Part shown: piece after piece, positions 32,630 to 43,718 of the stretch
How the letters are laid out: each line of letters starts with the position of its first letter
How positions within the stretch are numbered: the first letter of the stretch is position 1
DNA from: Eutreptiella sp. 'Long Island Sound 2002'
Taxonomy: Eukaryota; Euglenozoa; Euglenophyceae; Eutreptiales; Eutreptiaceae
Assembly (NCBI GenBank): GCA_964036045.1
Contig: OZ038388.1
Location: 3,536,935-3,600,934, forward strand
Direction of reading: 5' to 3'
DNA: 64,000 bases
Program-made: the position numbers and the translations under genes
The notes under the pieces: model-generated
Database searches by the model: none
The model's input: the letters and a program-made list of their open reading frames with translations, nothing else
What the model was told of the DNA's origin: nothing

Positions 32630-33480
32630 ACTTGGGGGGGACTTGGGTTTGGGTGTCTCCGCCGCTATGTGGGGATGGGAGAAGCGTTGTGCTCCCATGG
32701 GTTCCCTTCCCCCGGGCGTGCCTATCCCCAAAATGGTCCGTATCAAACTGGGGGGGGGGGTCTCGGGTGTATCCGTCCCTGTGTGGGGACGGGGGAGAGT
32801 GTGGTACACCCCTGCATCACCCTTCCACTGGGTGTCCCTATCCCCCAAGATGGTTTGCTCCACACCAGGGGGGACTCGGGTGTATCCGCCGCTGTGTGGG
32901 GACGGGGGAAGAGTGTGGTATCCCCCCGTATCGTCTTCCCACTGGGCGTCCCTATCCCCCAAAACGATCTGCTCAAAACCGGGGGGACTCAGGTGTATCC
33001 CTCGCTGTGTGGGGACGTGGGGAGAGTGTGGTATCCCCCCACATCACCCTCCCACTGGGCGCCCCTATCCGTTTTGGGGAATAGGGACGCCAAGTGGGAG
33101 GGTGATACGGGAGGGGGGGGGGGGACAACGCCTGTCCTCCATTCCCACACAGCGGCAGATACACCCAAGTCCTCCCGGTCTGGGCAGACCGTTTTGGGGG
33201 CGTCTGCACAGACCGGAGGGACTTGGGTGTATCTGCCGCTGTGTGGGGGTGGGGGGAAACATTGTCCCCCCCTGTAACTTCCTCCTACTGGGTGTCCCTA
33301 TCCCCCAAAACGGTCTACTCTAGACCGGGGGGACTCGGGTGTTTCCGCCGCTGTGTGGGGCCAAACCAAGGGAGTAGGTCGCCGGAGTGGTGTCCCTTTG
33401 GGTGTCCCTATCCCCCCGACCTTGGCATGTCGGGGGGACTAGGGTGTAGCCGCCAACCTGGGAACTTGAACCCCCGTTCA
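32630..33480. repeat. ~112-bp tandem array upstream of the EEP relic
   Basis: GGGACTCGGGTGTATCCGCC-type starts recur at about 32,760, 32,872, 32,984, 33,215, 33,329 and 33,433, with GGGCGTCCCTATCCCCCAAA in each unit. One unit at about 33,075-33,190 is inverted. The period is not a multiple of three, and all three plus frames stay open through much of it, giving apparent ORFs of 202-322 codons. Relative to the EEP relic, the array lies on the 5' side. Confidence 0.85.
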
Positions 33481-33593
33481 CACCCCATCGGGTGACCCTA
33501 CCCCCGCGCGGCCAATGACCGGGGGGGGTTCAGGTCTTGTCCGTCGTTTGGGGGGTGTGCTAGTCCGGTTAGGGCCCCTAGCTGGCCCATATC

Positions 33594-34082
33594 ATGAGGG
33601 TTTCTACCCTTGTCGCCGGGGACGTGCCACGCCCCCGGGGAACCCGTATCCTATCTTACTTGACCATACCCCTACCCCTACTACTACCCCTACCCCAGCT
33701 ACTCAGTGGGTGTTTAGTCCTATTACGCAAGAAGACTATTGGAGGATTGTACCGGGTGGCTGGATGCGACTTGGTGCTGCGGGTCCCTCTGACCTGCCCG
33801 TGGCGGACAAGGTGCCGGTGCCCCCATCACCAGAGGTTCTTAGGGGGGTTCCAATGCACCAGCTATCGGGTCCCAGTGGAGGAAAATGAGGAGAAGTGGG
33901 TGGGACTCTTATTACGTTTGGGTGTTGTGGTTGGGTGTTACCCCGCGGAGAACCCCTTAGCCAGTGGTGGCCGGGTTGGCAGGTTTCCCCGAGGGGGGTC
34001 CGGGGCTTTTACACATTCCTCCGGTCTTCTCCAGGCTGTCGACCGGAGGTTTACATTATACAATACTGTGGTTCATTGTTGA
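33594..34082 (+). pseudogene. Weak coding-like stretch with frame change
   Basis: One frame up to about 33,860 has a TQWVFSPITQEDYWRIVPGG segment; another from about 33,845 has YRVPVEENEEKWVGLLLRLG. A single frameshift would join them. A CCCCTA microsatellite precedes it. It could be a broken ORF or chance. Confidence 0.25.
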
Positions 34083-35369
34083 TACTACCACTTTACTTAA
34101 TACATACACATCCCATCGGAAATCAAAGACCATGACCCAAAGTTGGGAAGATGGTGCCCCCCACTGAACACAGAGGATGGGGACACGTGTCCGGCATGGC
34201 TTATACTCCAGAGCTCGAAAGTGGGGGGATGGCGCCCCCCTTTGAACAAAGAGCAAAAGGTCTGAGGGGCCGCCCCTTACTTCAAACCTTCCACAAAGAG
34301 ACGCAAGGGGGGACCACCCCTTCATTCCAAACCACAGTATCAGCAACAGGGAGTGGCGCCCCTCCACTGTGCCGTGGACCACTCCCCTCCATATCTGTCG
34401 AGAGACAACCGGGGGGGGGGGGGGGGCTCCGTCCATCCGAGTGGAGGCGCAGTGGTGGGAAGTGTCTCCCGCCCGCTACGACCCCATCATCTCCTCTTGT
34501 CCCCCACAGTGGTCAGCACGAGGCCGAAGGGGCCTCCACGAAGCCCCTCATGATCCCAAACTCGGATCTTGTCCTCCCATGACCCCGGGATCCCCTGTGG
34601 CGGGCGAAAGGAGGTGCAGGGGGAGAGGAGAAGATATACACAAGCCCTGGAGTGGGCAGGACCACAGGGAGGCCTGGAGATCCCCCGCTGACCGCCAGCC
34701 CCCGGTGGAGCCCCCCCTGTATCATCATGGCTCCCCCACGGTGGCCGGCGAGTAGTGGGGCGCACACTAACTTCCCGCGACCCAGCGGCCGTGGCTGAGA
34801 CCGGATCGCCCCCAGATTGCGTGTTAGCACGGGGTCGCCCCCCCCCCCGGTTACACCCCCAAACCACGGTGAGGTCACGCGCCCCTGGGCGGCCGTGGGG
34901 GAGACTTAATTGGGCACAAGTACCTGCCCCACAAGCTGCCACAATTCTCCTGGATACTATCGTCACAGGCCTACACAGAGCACTATGTTGGGAAGAACAT
35001 GATGCAGCACACGACAGCAAGCATCTGCCCTGCACCCTCATTGCACTGCCCTGGAGTACCGTTGCATGACCTGCCCTGCCCTGCCGATGCACCACATGCC
35101 CTGTACTGCCAGTGCACTGCCTGCCCCACCTACACAGTTCTCCCCGCCAGAGCCAGGCACCTTCAGAATGAAATGGAAGGTCAAGATGATCAGACGTTTA
35201 GCAAATTCGCTTGAGCTCATCTTATTGGGGAAACGTTGCCATATTACACGGTGGACTGGGTGACTGAGAAACGAGTGCAGGGGCAGGTGATCAGGAGATT
35301 GCACCGCAGACAATCCCAATGTGCCACTGGGAATGGCTGCCTTTGCAAGCAACTGCCAGCATCTCGCAC
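34083..35369. other. No gene recognised
   Basis: Repeats of a GATGGYGCCCCCC / GAACA.AGAG type occur at 34,150-34,260. GC-rich frames on both strands lack domains. Confidence 0.35.
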
Positions 35370-35376
35370 TATCGAT

Positions 35377-36252
35377 CTATGCATCAGCATTGCTTCTTTT
35401 GGTCCGGTTGGAGCCTATTGCTTTCAGTGCTGCCCTTTTCTCTGGCCTCTGGACAAACGTGCGCGTCACGAATTCCAGAAACGCCCCCCGCCCACCCCCA
35501 CCACCATACAGCATTTCGTCCACTCGTCCCAGGCTGTCAACGATAACCCATTTCCTGTTGGGCTGTTGCAGCCCATTCAACTCCTACCCTCTTCAGTCTT
35601 TGTACAGGTTCTCAAATGTGGCTTCAACAGCGCCCCTGCGGGTGTCCAGACGTCAATCGTTGTCTGGGTCCCACGATCCTGTGTACTGCGGGGTGCCGCT
35701 GAACACCAGGGCATGAGTCCCACGCCGCGGCATTTGCTGCGGCTGCTCCGTCTGGCCCGCCTCAGTCTGTGCCGGATGTCTGAACCTGATCGGATGCTGC
35801 AATGAAGCTCCGCGTCAGTGCCTCTTACTAAGCACCCCCCCCCCCCGCCCCTGCGAATGTCGCGTGCCATAGGGCTGCCCTTGGCACTTCCAATCAGTAC
35901 TGTTCGCCAACCACTCGTCCCGGGGTACATATGCTCTGAATGCATCGCACGCAACAACCAGGGCACACGGACAGCCTGCAGGCGAAGCACACCCCGTCCC
36001 CGCAGGTCCACCCCCCCCCCGACCCCCCCTTCAAGAGCAGCCGGGGAACACATTTCCGGCGCCTTCAGCAGCAAGCGCGGTAGAATTGTTTGGCGCGATG
36101 GTGCCACATTTCGCACAGGCACAGGGCAGCAGAGACCTCTCGATATACTCTCGGTGCTCCGCACAGAGGTGCCTCTCGAGGACCCGTCGCCTGTCACGCC
36201 AGCGGAAGACTGCATCGGCGTTGCTGGCGGTGTGACCGGAGCCAGCCATCAC
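35377..36252 (-). pseudogene. Decayed multi-piece coding region, unknown protein
   Basis: Several minus blocks read as protein. At 36,031-36,215 is HLCAEHREYIERSLLPCACA then KCG, a Cys cluster. At about 35,850-35,965 is a Trp/Asp-rich block (VPRDEWLANSTDWKCQGQPY). At 35,377-35,795 one frame holds LVFSGTPQYTGSWDPDND, a stop, a second block, two more stops, and NRKWVIVDSLGRVDEMLYGG. A TTGCAG near 35,780 could be an acceptor. The in-frame stops suggest a dead gene or mis-drawn introns. No family is assigned. Confidence 0.35.
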
Positions 36253-36342
36253 CCCTAACGGTGGTACCTGTGGAAGAAGGTCGGGACTCCTGGCACTCTG
36301 AATGGAGCCCTTTCTGAGAAGCCAAATTTCCGTCAGTCAAAT

Positions 36343-36621
36343 TTGACAAGTCTGTGTGAAGGCCTTTTCCGCTGCAAGCCTTTGAGGCTTCAGGTTGGCG
36401 CCCAGTGTCATGTGAAATTACGCAACTTGTTGATGAAAGACTGTGGTGTGGGGGTCAGCTCGCGATTGGTAAAAATCGATGGCAACAATCCTTCAGAAAA
36501 AATAAACGTTTATGGAAGGCTACTGGTAACAACACCTCAATTCGAAAACACAAATACCAAACCTGCTTACATTCGAAACCATCCGGCTTTCCCCAAAACC
36601 AAATACAATCAAATGATATAA
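36343..36621 (+). CDS. Small ORF, 92 codons, hypothetical
   Basis: Reasonably mixed residues (Cys-His-Val-Lys-Leu-Arg-Asn-Leu-Leu-Met-Lys, then KIDGNNPSEKINVYGRLL), basic overall. No domain, and no splice sites were checked out. It may be chance. Confidence 0.2.
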   Translation: MTSLCEGLFRCKPLRLQVGAQCHVKLRNLLMKDCGVGVSSRLVKIDGNNPSEKINVYGRLLVTTPQFENTNTKPAYIRNHPAFPKTKYNQMI

Positions 36622-38154
36622 GGTTTCTGTGCGAAAAATCAACGGAATTTTTTCTAGTCGGAAGTTTACGAATCCATTCTAGACTCGTAGGTAAGTGGGT
36701 GGTGTTGTGCTTATCGCAGTTGGCAAATCATTCCGGCGTTCAGTTCCAGATGTGCTATAAACCTACTCATCCATCAACCCATGAGGTCCGGGATACATCA
36801 GGAGGGCTGCAGGATACATCCCGGTGAGCCCGGGATACATCCCGGGTGCCCCAATTTGAGGCGAGCGAGATCTCCAGGGGCTACAGTTCAAGCCCCATGC
36901 ACACCAAGCGCCGGCAGCATGCAGAAGGCAGACCATAATCCTCGCCTCGACAGCATAAGACCCCAAGATGCGATTTCCGGAGGAAGTGAGGCACAGACCT
37001 TCGGACTCTTGTCGGAGCGCAGCCCAAAGAATTGGGCAATTTCCGAACTGGGGAACTCTGGTGAGGCCAAAAGCGCTGCAGAAAAGACACACAAAAAAAA
37101 GATCTGCACTGTCCACAGGGTCCCGTGCAGCTGAGACCACCGTCTGCCCTCAGCACACCAACACCCGCTGCCAACACACGAAAGGGGCCAACACACCGAC
37201 ATCCGCCGCCAGCGGGTCAATCGCCATCAAACTGTCAACTGCGCCGGCAGTGCTGAACACCAAAGATCGGACCAAAAACAGTTCAGTGGATACAACGTGA
37301 CACCAGCGCCTCACCGCCTCAACAGCATTCGAAAAATGGCCACGCATGACATGAATGCAGGAAAAGGAAACTTGTGATGGCACACAAGTAACACAGCCAT
37401 CGAACAGACAAGGCGGGGACTCAGGACTGGCAGACCCAGAGTGGCCCCACAGTTTGTCTGTTCTACAGTGTGCCCCCCAAATCTGGGCCCGCCTATCGGA
37501 AGCCCCCATTTCCTCTGTTGTGTCGTGCAGGGCTCCAGGGTGTCTTCACCGAAAACAGGGGAAAATGGGGGAAATGGGGGAAATGGGGGCAAACAAGGAA
37601 AAGCAGGGGGAAATCCACGGGGGCGGCTGCCTAGCAGGATGTAACCCCGAGGGGTGTTCAACCATTGTGGGGATTGTGGGGGGGGGGGGGGGGCTTCCTT
37701 GACCCAGATCCAGGGGGTAGGCGGGTTCGGCGGTCAGCCACCAGGGTTCCGGGGGCGCACTTGCAGCCCTTAGAGTAGGTACCACGGGGTCACTAAGGTC
37801 GCCAAAGGTAGCAAAAACGACTTAAAAAATGCATAAACTGCCTAAGCGCTCCTCCTGCTCCGCTCCACACCAACCCTATGGAGTCGGGACCCGAAAACAC
37901 TTTTTCGGAGCGGGGCTATGCTAGACGGCCATACCTAGCACCCCGGGGTCCATCCTCCCACCCCCATTCGTGGAAGATGGACCACCTCCCGCCCCCACTG
38001 AAGGGGGTCTCCCAGGGTCTACACTGGGACATGCTCCTGAGGCGGGGGTGACATAAGAGCGTTTGGAAGGGGTGTGCTCAGGGGCTCTTCAGGGGGAACC
38101 TAGTCTAAAAAGTAGCGCGCAGTGCGCGTGCAGTGCGCGCGCAGTGCAAGGGCT
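36622..38154. other. No gene recognised
   Basis: Contains a GGGATACATC short repeat at 36,785-36,845, an AAATGGGGG repeat at 37,560-37,590, 16 Gs near 37,680, and at 37,876 GGAGTCGGGACC, the same motif that opens the repeat at 25,765. GCAGTGCGCGYGCAGTGCGC occurs at about 38,115-38,145. Confidence 0.4.
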
Positions 38155-38450
38155 CCCCCTTAGATCAAAGCCAGGCAGGCCTGCCTATAGGGGAAAACAC
38201 CACACACCCCCATTTTAGGGCCTATTCGCGTACCCTACCTCAAAGGGTTGAATTGTTTGTTTAACCCCTTGTAAAATCATTATTTTGTCATATAAACGCA
38301 TCCCCCAATGAGTTTTTGGTCTGGACGCCCCCGGGACCCCCCCCCCCCCCCAAATTCAATGTTGAAAACATGACTCCCCCTTTTTGGGTCCAAAGTCATG
38401 AATTTTTCGGTCTTTTTTTATGCCGACCGTTTCGGGATGACAGCATGGTA
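38155..38450 (-). repeat. ~400-bp dispersed repeat, inverted copy
   Basis: The reverse complement of 25,765-26,165 in the same order: GATCAAAGCCAGGCAGGCCT, GGCCTATTCGCGTACCCTAC, CCCCTTGTAAAATCATTATT, TCCCCCAATGAGTTTTTGGT. It holds a 15-16 base C run. Confidence 0.8.
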
Positions 38451-38455
38451 CTTGG

Positions 38456-38640
38456 CTAGCACGAAGGGTCCTTGGCGTTGATCAAGCCCATGAGGTCACC
38501 TTCAATTATAGTACTTATAGTGATACAACACTTGGAGAGGATGCTAAATTGTCCCTCAGCCTTGATCATGATCCTAAGGTCCAACATCAGCCGTGCCTGC
38601 TCGGGGTCACCATGATGGGGAGGAAACAACATGGATACAT
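38456..38640 (-). pseudogene. Coding-like relic
   Basis: The minus frame reads HGDPEQARLMLDLRIMIKAE then a Ser/Ile/Thr-rich part and GDLMGLINAKDPS before TAG. The residue mix is protein-like, but there is no start, splice pair or domain. Confidence 0.3.
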
Positions 38641-38789
38641 CACTTCTACCTTCTCGAGGTCCCATGGTGGGGAGAAATCAACCTAGGAAAGAGTGGATGT
38701 GGCGGAAATGAGCAAAAAAGTGTGAAAAAGGGTGGAAATGGGTGAAACTAGGTGAAAATCCCAAAATGCCATATCCCCAATGTGGAACA

Positions 38790-38930
38790 AGTATCAAAAC
38801 CTACCCTGAAACAACAATGATGCCCCCCTAGTATCACAAAGTATGGGTCTCTAGTATGGTCACACACCCAAATAGTTGCACTGCGCTTGCACTGCGCGCG
38901 CACTGCGCTAAGTACGCCCCCTAACAACCT
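38790..38930 (+). repeat. Dispersed repeat ending in GCACTGCGC, copy 2
   Basis: CAATGATGCCCCCCTAGTAT, AAAGTATGGGTCTCTAGTAT and TTGCACTGCGCTTGCACTGC match 13,205-13,320. It abuts a hairpin AACCTCTGCGAGGTT at about 38,934 and a second stem, TTGCC-TTC-GGCAA. Confidence 0.75.
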
Positions 38931-39309
38931 CTGCGAGGTTATTGTATTGCCTTCGGCAAGATCACCTCACAGAGAATCCACGAGCAATGCACACCAAAGT
39001 GACCCGTAGGTAGATCGAGATCATCTCCTATCATAAAACAATAGACAGCCAAAATTGATACAACTTCAGCGGGGTTGGTTCTATGGAGTTGATCAAGACG
39101 AACTTTTGCGCACTAAAGTGTAGCCTAGTTGGTGCTACATGGCAACAACAATCAAAAAGAAGCTAACATCCCTGATGTCCCTACCTCGATTTTTGAGCTG
39201 CCCAGGGTGAAAAACTGCATAAGCAGGTTGTGCACCAGCCCATGCACACATGTAAGCCATTATTGGTGGAAACGGTGATTTAGCGGCTTTCACACGGGTC
39301 ATGACGAGC

Positions 39310-39475
39310 CCTAGGGGGACTGTTTGCCCGGCGCGCTACCTGTATAGTAGGTATCCTATCTCTAGCCCCAAGTTTATCCTCACGGAAGTCCCCCAAGTAG
39401 ACCGCACTGGACCGCAAACCTTCCCTGCAAAGCAAGTTGCACAAGCTGAAATATGAGAATTCAACAACACAAAAT
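39310..39475 (+). repeat. Dispersed repeat with GTTTGCCCGGCGCGC, copy 2
   Basis: Same ordered blocks as 12,720-12,905. Confidence 0.65.
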
Positions 39476-40469
39476 GTTCGGCAGCAGGCTACCTGCCGAG
39501 TTGCGTGGTTGCTGTTGCAAAGACGGCGGTGGTGATACCAACGGTGAAGTTTGAGTGTATTGAGCTGCCAGTGGCCATCCAAAGCCTGTGAAGCGAGAGG
39601 ATCAGCGTTGATGGGCTTTCATGCGTTGTGCCTACTGAGTCACCCGAGTGCAGAGGTACGCCACCTTGCAACCCCCGCGCCCTCTCGGGCACCCTCGTCC
39701 AGCGGTTGGCAGCGTTTCACCGTCCGAACAGGGGGTGTCGTCAGTCGAAGTGGGTGCTGGACAAAGCAGACAGTCAGCCATAAGTGGAACAGCGGAGAGC
39801 CATTCGGGGGTCACGCCGAAAATACGGGGTCCCAATCAGTATTAAATTGACAGCAATGGACGCAAGCTGCCCCGTCCCTGCCTCCAATTTGTGTGCACTT
39901 TGGAGCGTTGCGGCACACCACTCCACCAATCCGCTGATGTGACAGGCCGAATGTAAGCATTGCATGCATGCGCTCAAAATGAACCCAAAGACGGGCATGC
40001 ACTGCACTCCGCCTATCTGTGGATAATGAGGTTGTGGGGGGGGGGGGGGGGGTTGAAGGATGCATTGGAAGCTACACATCACCCAAAGCAGTGCCCGTGC
40101 AGCACTGTTCGGCGGTTTCTCAAAACTTGGACTACAGCTCGAAAAACTCAGGAAGGATGCTGTCTATATCCCACGCTCTTTTCCAGAGGGCTGCAAACGC
40201 ATAATCACCAAAAAAAAGTGGTCCGATGAGTTGTGTACAAAATTGGGGTTGGCCGCTGGGCCAGGGAGGAGGGGCAGAAGGACAATTTGCCCAATCACTT
40301 AGCGGAGGAGGGGAATTGAACAATCACCCCCCCACCCCACCCACCCGCTTCGCTGGAGCCGCATTGTATGTGCACCATGCCAACCTTCAGAGGAAAAGAG
40401 CTGGAGATCCTACGACAGAAGAAGAATACCAAGAATCCGGGCACAACAAAAGCGGCGATGGCAACATAC
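39476..40469. other. No gene confirmed; possible continuation of the 40.5-kb exon
   Basis: A TTATGCGTTTGCAG at 40,191-40,192 followed by 18 codons and TAG (40,132) would join in phase with the exon at 40,470-40,594, giving only ~56 residues. This is unconvincing alone. A run of 17 Gs lies at 40,036-40,052. Confidence 0.25.
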
Positions 40470-40594
40470 TGCGATCCAAAGCGTTGCATAGATCGAAATT
40501 GCTCATCAATATGCTGGGCATATTTGTCAGGACAGACGCCTCCAGCTCCTCCACCCGTGGTCTCTTGGGCGCAGGTTCCATGATGACAGTTGGT
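40470..40594 (-). CDS. First coding exon candidate, unknown protein
   Basis: A strong acceptor (TTTTTTCTTGTTTAG) is followed 13 bases later by an ATG (40,579-40,581). The frame gives 37 codons, starting MEPAPKRPRVEELEASVLTN, and ends at a strong donor, GCA/GTATGT. The PKRPRVE stretch is basic and NLS-like. It looks like the N-terminal exon of a nuclear or DNA-acting protein, but the rest was not found with confidence. Confidence 0.45.
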
Positions 40595-41017
40595 CTAAAC
40601 AAGAAAAAAAATATTTGTGTTGCATTGCAGCCAAAAGCAAGGGCAGCAATGTTCATCAGAGATCTTTGTCTGCAAAGTGTTTGACAGCACAAAAATGACG
40701 CCCAGCCCTTCAGAGTTTGATGGTAGTCCATCATAGTTCCCTTACCCCACACTTGTTTTGAGACAGGCCGAGCACAGGAAAGATCCACAGCCAACAGGCA
40801 GTCGAGAAGAATTCATTGTGATGTATCCGAACAGCTTCATTCTGGCACACTATGGGGGTATGTTTGCACAGCATGCGCTCGGTCCATATCCGTCCAATGG
40901 AAACAATGGGCATGGAATCTGTAAAATGTGTCATAAAGAAAGGAAAGCGGGGGTAATGGTTACATAAACCCGGCCAGTGTCCCCAAAGAAAGACAGTCTT
41001 GGATAGTTCCGTCGGTC

Positions 41018-41570
41018 GGGGCAGCTAAATGCGCTCAGGGATGCACGTGCAGGCAACAGAAGACGTGCAGCCTCAGAAAAACTGGTAGCAATGACGGCAG
41101 TGACTTGTCTTCAGACATACTCACACTTGCCTTCAGGCATACTCACAGATGTGCTAGCGGCTAGGCATACTCACAAATGTGCTGGCAGCTGCTTGTCACC
41201 GATGACGACATGCTCGCCAAAACATATCTGGAAATGCATCCCCGATAAAGATCAGATGTAGAGGGTGGGCAAGTGGGCATCAAAGGGCATACCACAGCAC
41301 AGGAGCGCAACGACACTCACAAATTAAAAGGACTGCGGCACTCACAAATTGAAAGGACTGCACAGGTACATATAGAAGGGGCAGGCGGAGCTACTCCCTT
41401 TTATCCACCCCGACCTACGCACGGAACTTTCGTTCTTTCGGAACTGCAGTTCCACCGGTTGGGGTGGCTAAATGTGCTCGGGGATGCACGTGCAGGCAAC
41501 AAAAGACGTGCAGCCTCAGAAAAACTGGTAGCAATGACAGCAGTGACTTGTCTTCAAGCATTCTCACAAA
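41018..41570. repeat. Direct duplication, ~110-bp unit at 443-bp spacing
   Basis: GATGCACGTGCAGGCAACAR and AAGACGTGCAGCCTCAGAAA through GCAGTGACTTGTCTTCA occur at 41,018-41,110 and 41,461-41,555. Between them are short ACTCACAAATTGAAAGGACT repeats. Confidence 0.85.
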
Positions 41571-41855
41571 AATAGCGAGCGAATGCGAGCCAGTATAGAG
41601 CATGCACACTCACTGAGGCGTACTGAGGTGGGGAGCGAGCTCTGGGGCCCAACACCGCCGGGCTGGCGCCCCTCCTGGCTGAAGACTGGGACCAGTGCGC
41701 GAGGTTGCATGTCCTGTGTGCTAAACATGACAGAGAGTCAACGGTTGGCCCTGGGTCCGTCTTCATGTGGGGGTGGGGCGGTGCCCCAACACCGTGCGGG
41801 CGTATGAACGCCCTCCGTCCGTCTGACCTACAGAAAGGAGCTTTGTACACGGGCT

Positions 41856-43718
41856 GCATCATTATCTATGCGGAAAGAGATTGAGTGGAAGCGGTTCCCC
41901 ACCGCCACCTTCATAGCGGAGTAGACAGCGTAGAGCTCCATTTGCTGGAGTGAGGTGATCCAGGCAGGACATGGGTATGATCTTTACACCCCGGAGGGCC
42001 CGACGGCCTTGGCCGTGAACGTCGGTCCATCCATCGCCGCGTCGCTGAAGAGGGTCAAAATGCACGGCTGTCGCCGCCCGGCAGCCACGTGCAGCCGGTG
42101 CCTCGGGAACCCCATCAACAGTGCCGTTCCCGTAGCACGCGCAAGCGTGCGCGTGAACCACACGGACCCAGCCGACACGCTGCAATATGTGTCTGCAAGG
42201 AACGGGGTTGTACCCCCCATGGGCCTGGCCACCCACTATAGTCAGCCCAGCAGCCGCGCCATGTCCCAAGGGCGCGTCTTGCCAATGCCCAACGCCCGAA
42301 GCTAGAGGCGCATCGCGGTTAACATCATGTCCGTCGTGTTCGATATTCATCGCTCAACTGAGTCTAGGCGCTTCCCAAGGAACACGATATTAGTAGACGG
42401 AGTTAGCTCTGATTTCGGACTTATGATGAAGCCGGCGTCGCTGAGGGCCTGCGCTGCCGCCTAGATGGCCCGTGCTGCCACCCGCCGGGAGCGCGCAGTG
42501 ACCAGTACGTTGTCTAGGTAGACGTGCCACGTGGCGTGGCTGCATGCCCCCTAGGGCGCACACGACTACACCACTGACTAAGCGCTGGCTAATGACCGGC
42601 GAATACTTCCAACCGAAAGGCAGGCTGGTAAATCGCTAGCAGCGTCCCCCGGCTCGCACCACAAATGTCCTATGCCACCGGCGCAGGGGCCGGATACTCC
42701 AGTACACATTGATTAAGTCTAGCTTGCACATCCATATGCTACCCAGTGCCGACGTCGCGAGCATGTTCCAGGTTTTCGACAGTGCCGGTAGATGTGCCTT
42801 GGGTGGCGGCCTAGGTTCCAGCGTGTTGATGCCCGTCGCGTTGAGAAGGCACCTACATTTTGTACTAGACTTAGGCCGTGGGAAGGCCGATGCCGTGGGC
42901 GGAGCTGTCGTGGGCTTGACTTCCTTCGTCACGTTGTGGATGGAGTTGAACATGAACATGCGATGCAGCTGCACGGAGCGGCTGTTGTGCATGTGCAAGC
43001 AGCGCTGCGCTGCCGCGACCCCGTGCCAGTAGATGGCTCGCAAGCCGACGGGGGCGCACTTGCGCCAAAGGGATGGGGCGACGCTAACGTGGCCTGCCGG
43101 GCCCAAGCCCGCTGCCGCCACCAACTTTGGAATGGCTCCGGCGGAACTGGCCCATGGCCGCAGGGTGGGGTCATCGTAGAGCGCGTCATCTTCAACACAG
43201 AGACCAATGTGCGCCAACTCCTCCAGAGTCCGCGTGAACTCGCCCCTTGCGACGTCCCCGCCCTGGATGTCCCCCAGGGAATCGTACATATCCATCAGCG
43301 CCTCTTCAACCATGTCGCTTCGGCCACGTCGGATCCCTTGCAGCAACTATACTCCACGTGCTAGCTCCCAAACTCGGCGACTGTCGCGCCCCCGGCAAAC
43401 GCTAGGCGTGGCGCGGACGCTTGTCCCCACCTGGCGGCACGGCCGCCTCACCCCCATGAGGTCCCTCAGAGGGCGGACATCGTGCAGTGCATGGCGCCGA
43501 TCGCCCACGTGGAAGTTCGCTGCGTAGCCACGGTGCCTAAAATTGGTGGGTGGTCCCTGGTATCTCCCTCCAGCCGATTTCCTTCGCTGTGCAGTCCAAC
43601 GGGGCGACGAGTGGACGACGAACCGCCACTCCCCTGTTAGGTATGTGTAGACCCGCAACATTTGGCCTGTCCGGATGGAAACCGCGCCCTTAGCGCAGTG
43701 CGCGCGCAATGCGGGCAC
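41856..43718 (-). pseudogene. Reverse transcriptase-RNase H relic
   Basis: A minus frame from 43,718, broken once by TAG (43,347-43,349), leads into RT fingers and palm: KCRCLLNATGINTLEPRPPP, then motif A with the catalytic Asp (CKLDLINVYWSI, ~42,718). After another TAG (42,636) comes motif B, FTSLPFGWKYSPVISQRLV. A frameshift follows, then motif C reads YLDN instead of the usual YxDD (42,509-42,520), and the thumb start reads KSELTPSTNIVFLGKRL. Further on, an RNase H-like triad is visible: FSDA (~42,040), MELYAVYSA (~41,935), RIDNDAA (~41,865). The KS-x-L-x-P...FLG end and RNase H layout recall DIRS-like and pararetrovirus-like RTs more than LINEs; the class is not proven. Stops, a frameshift and YLDN mean it is dead. 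Confidence 0.75.
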
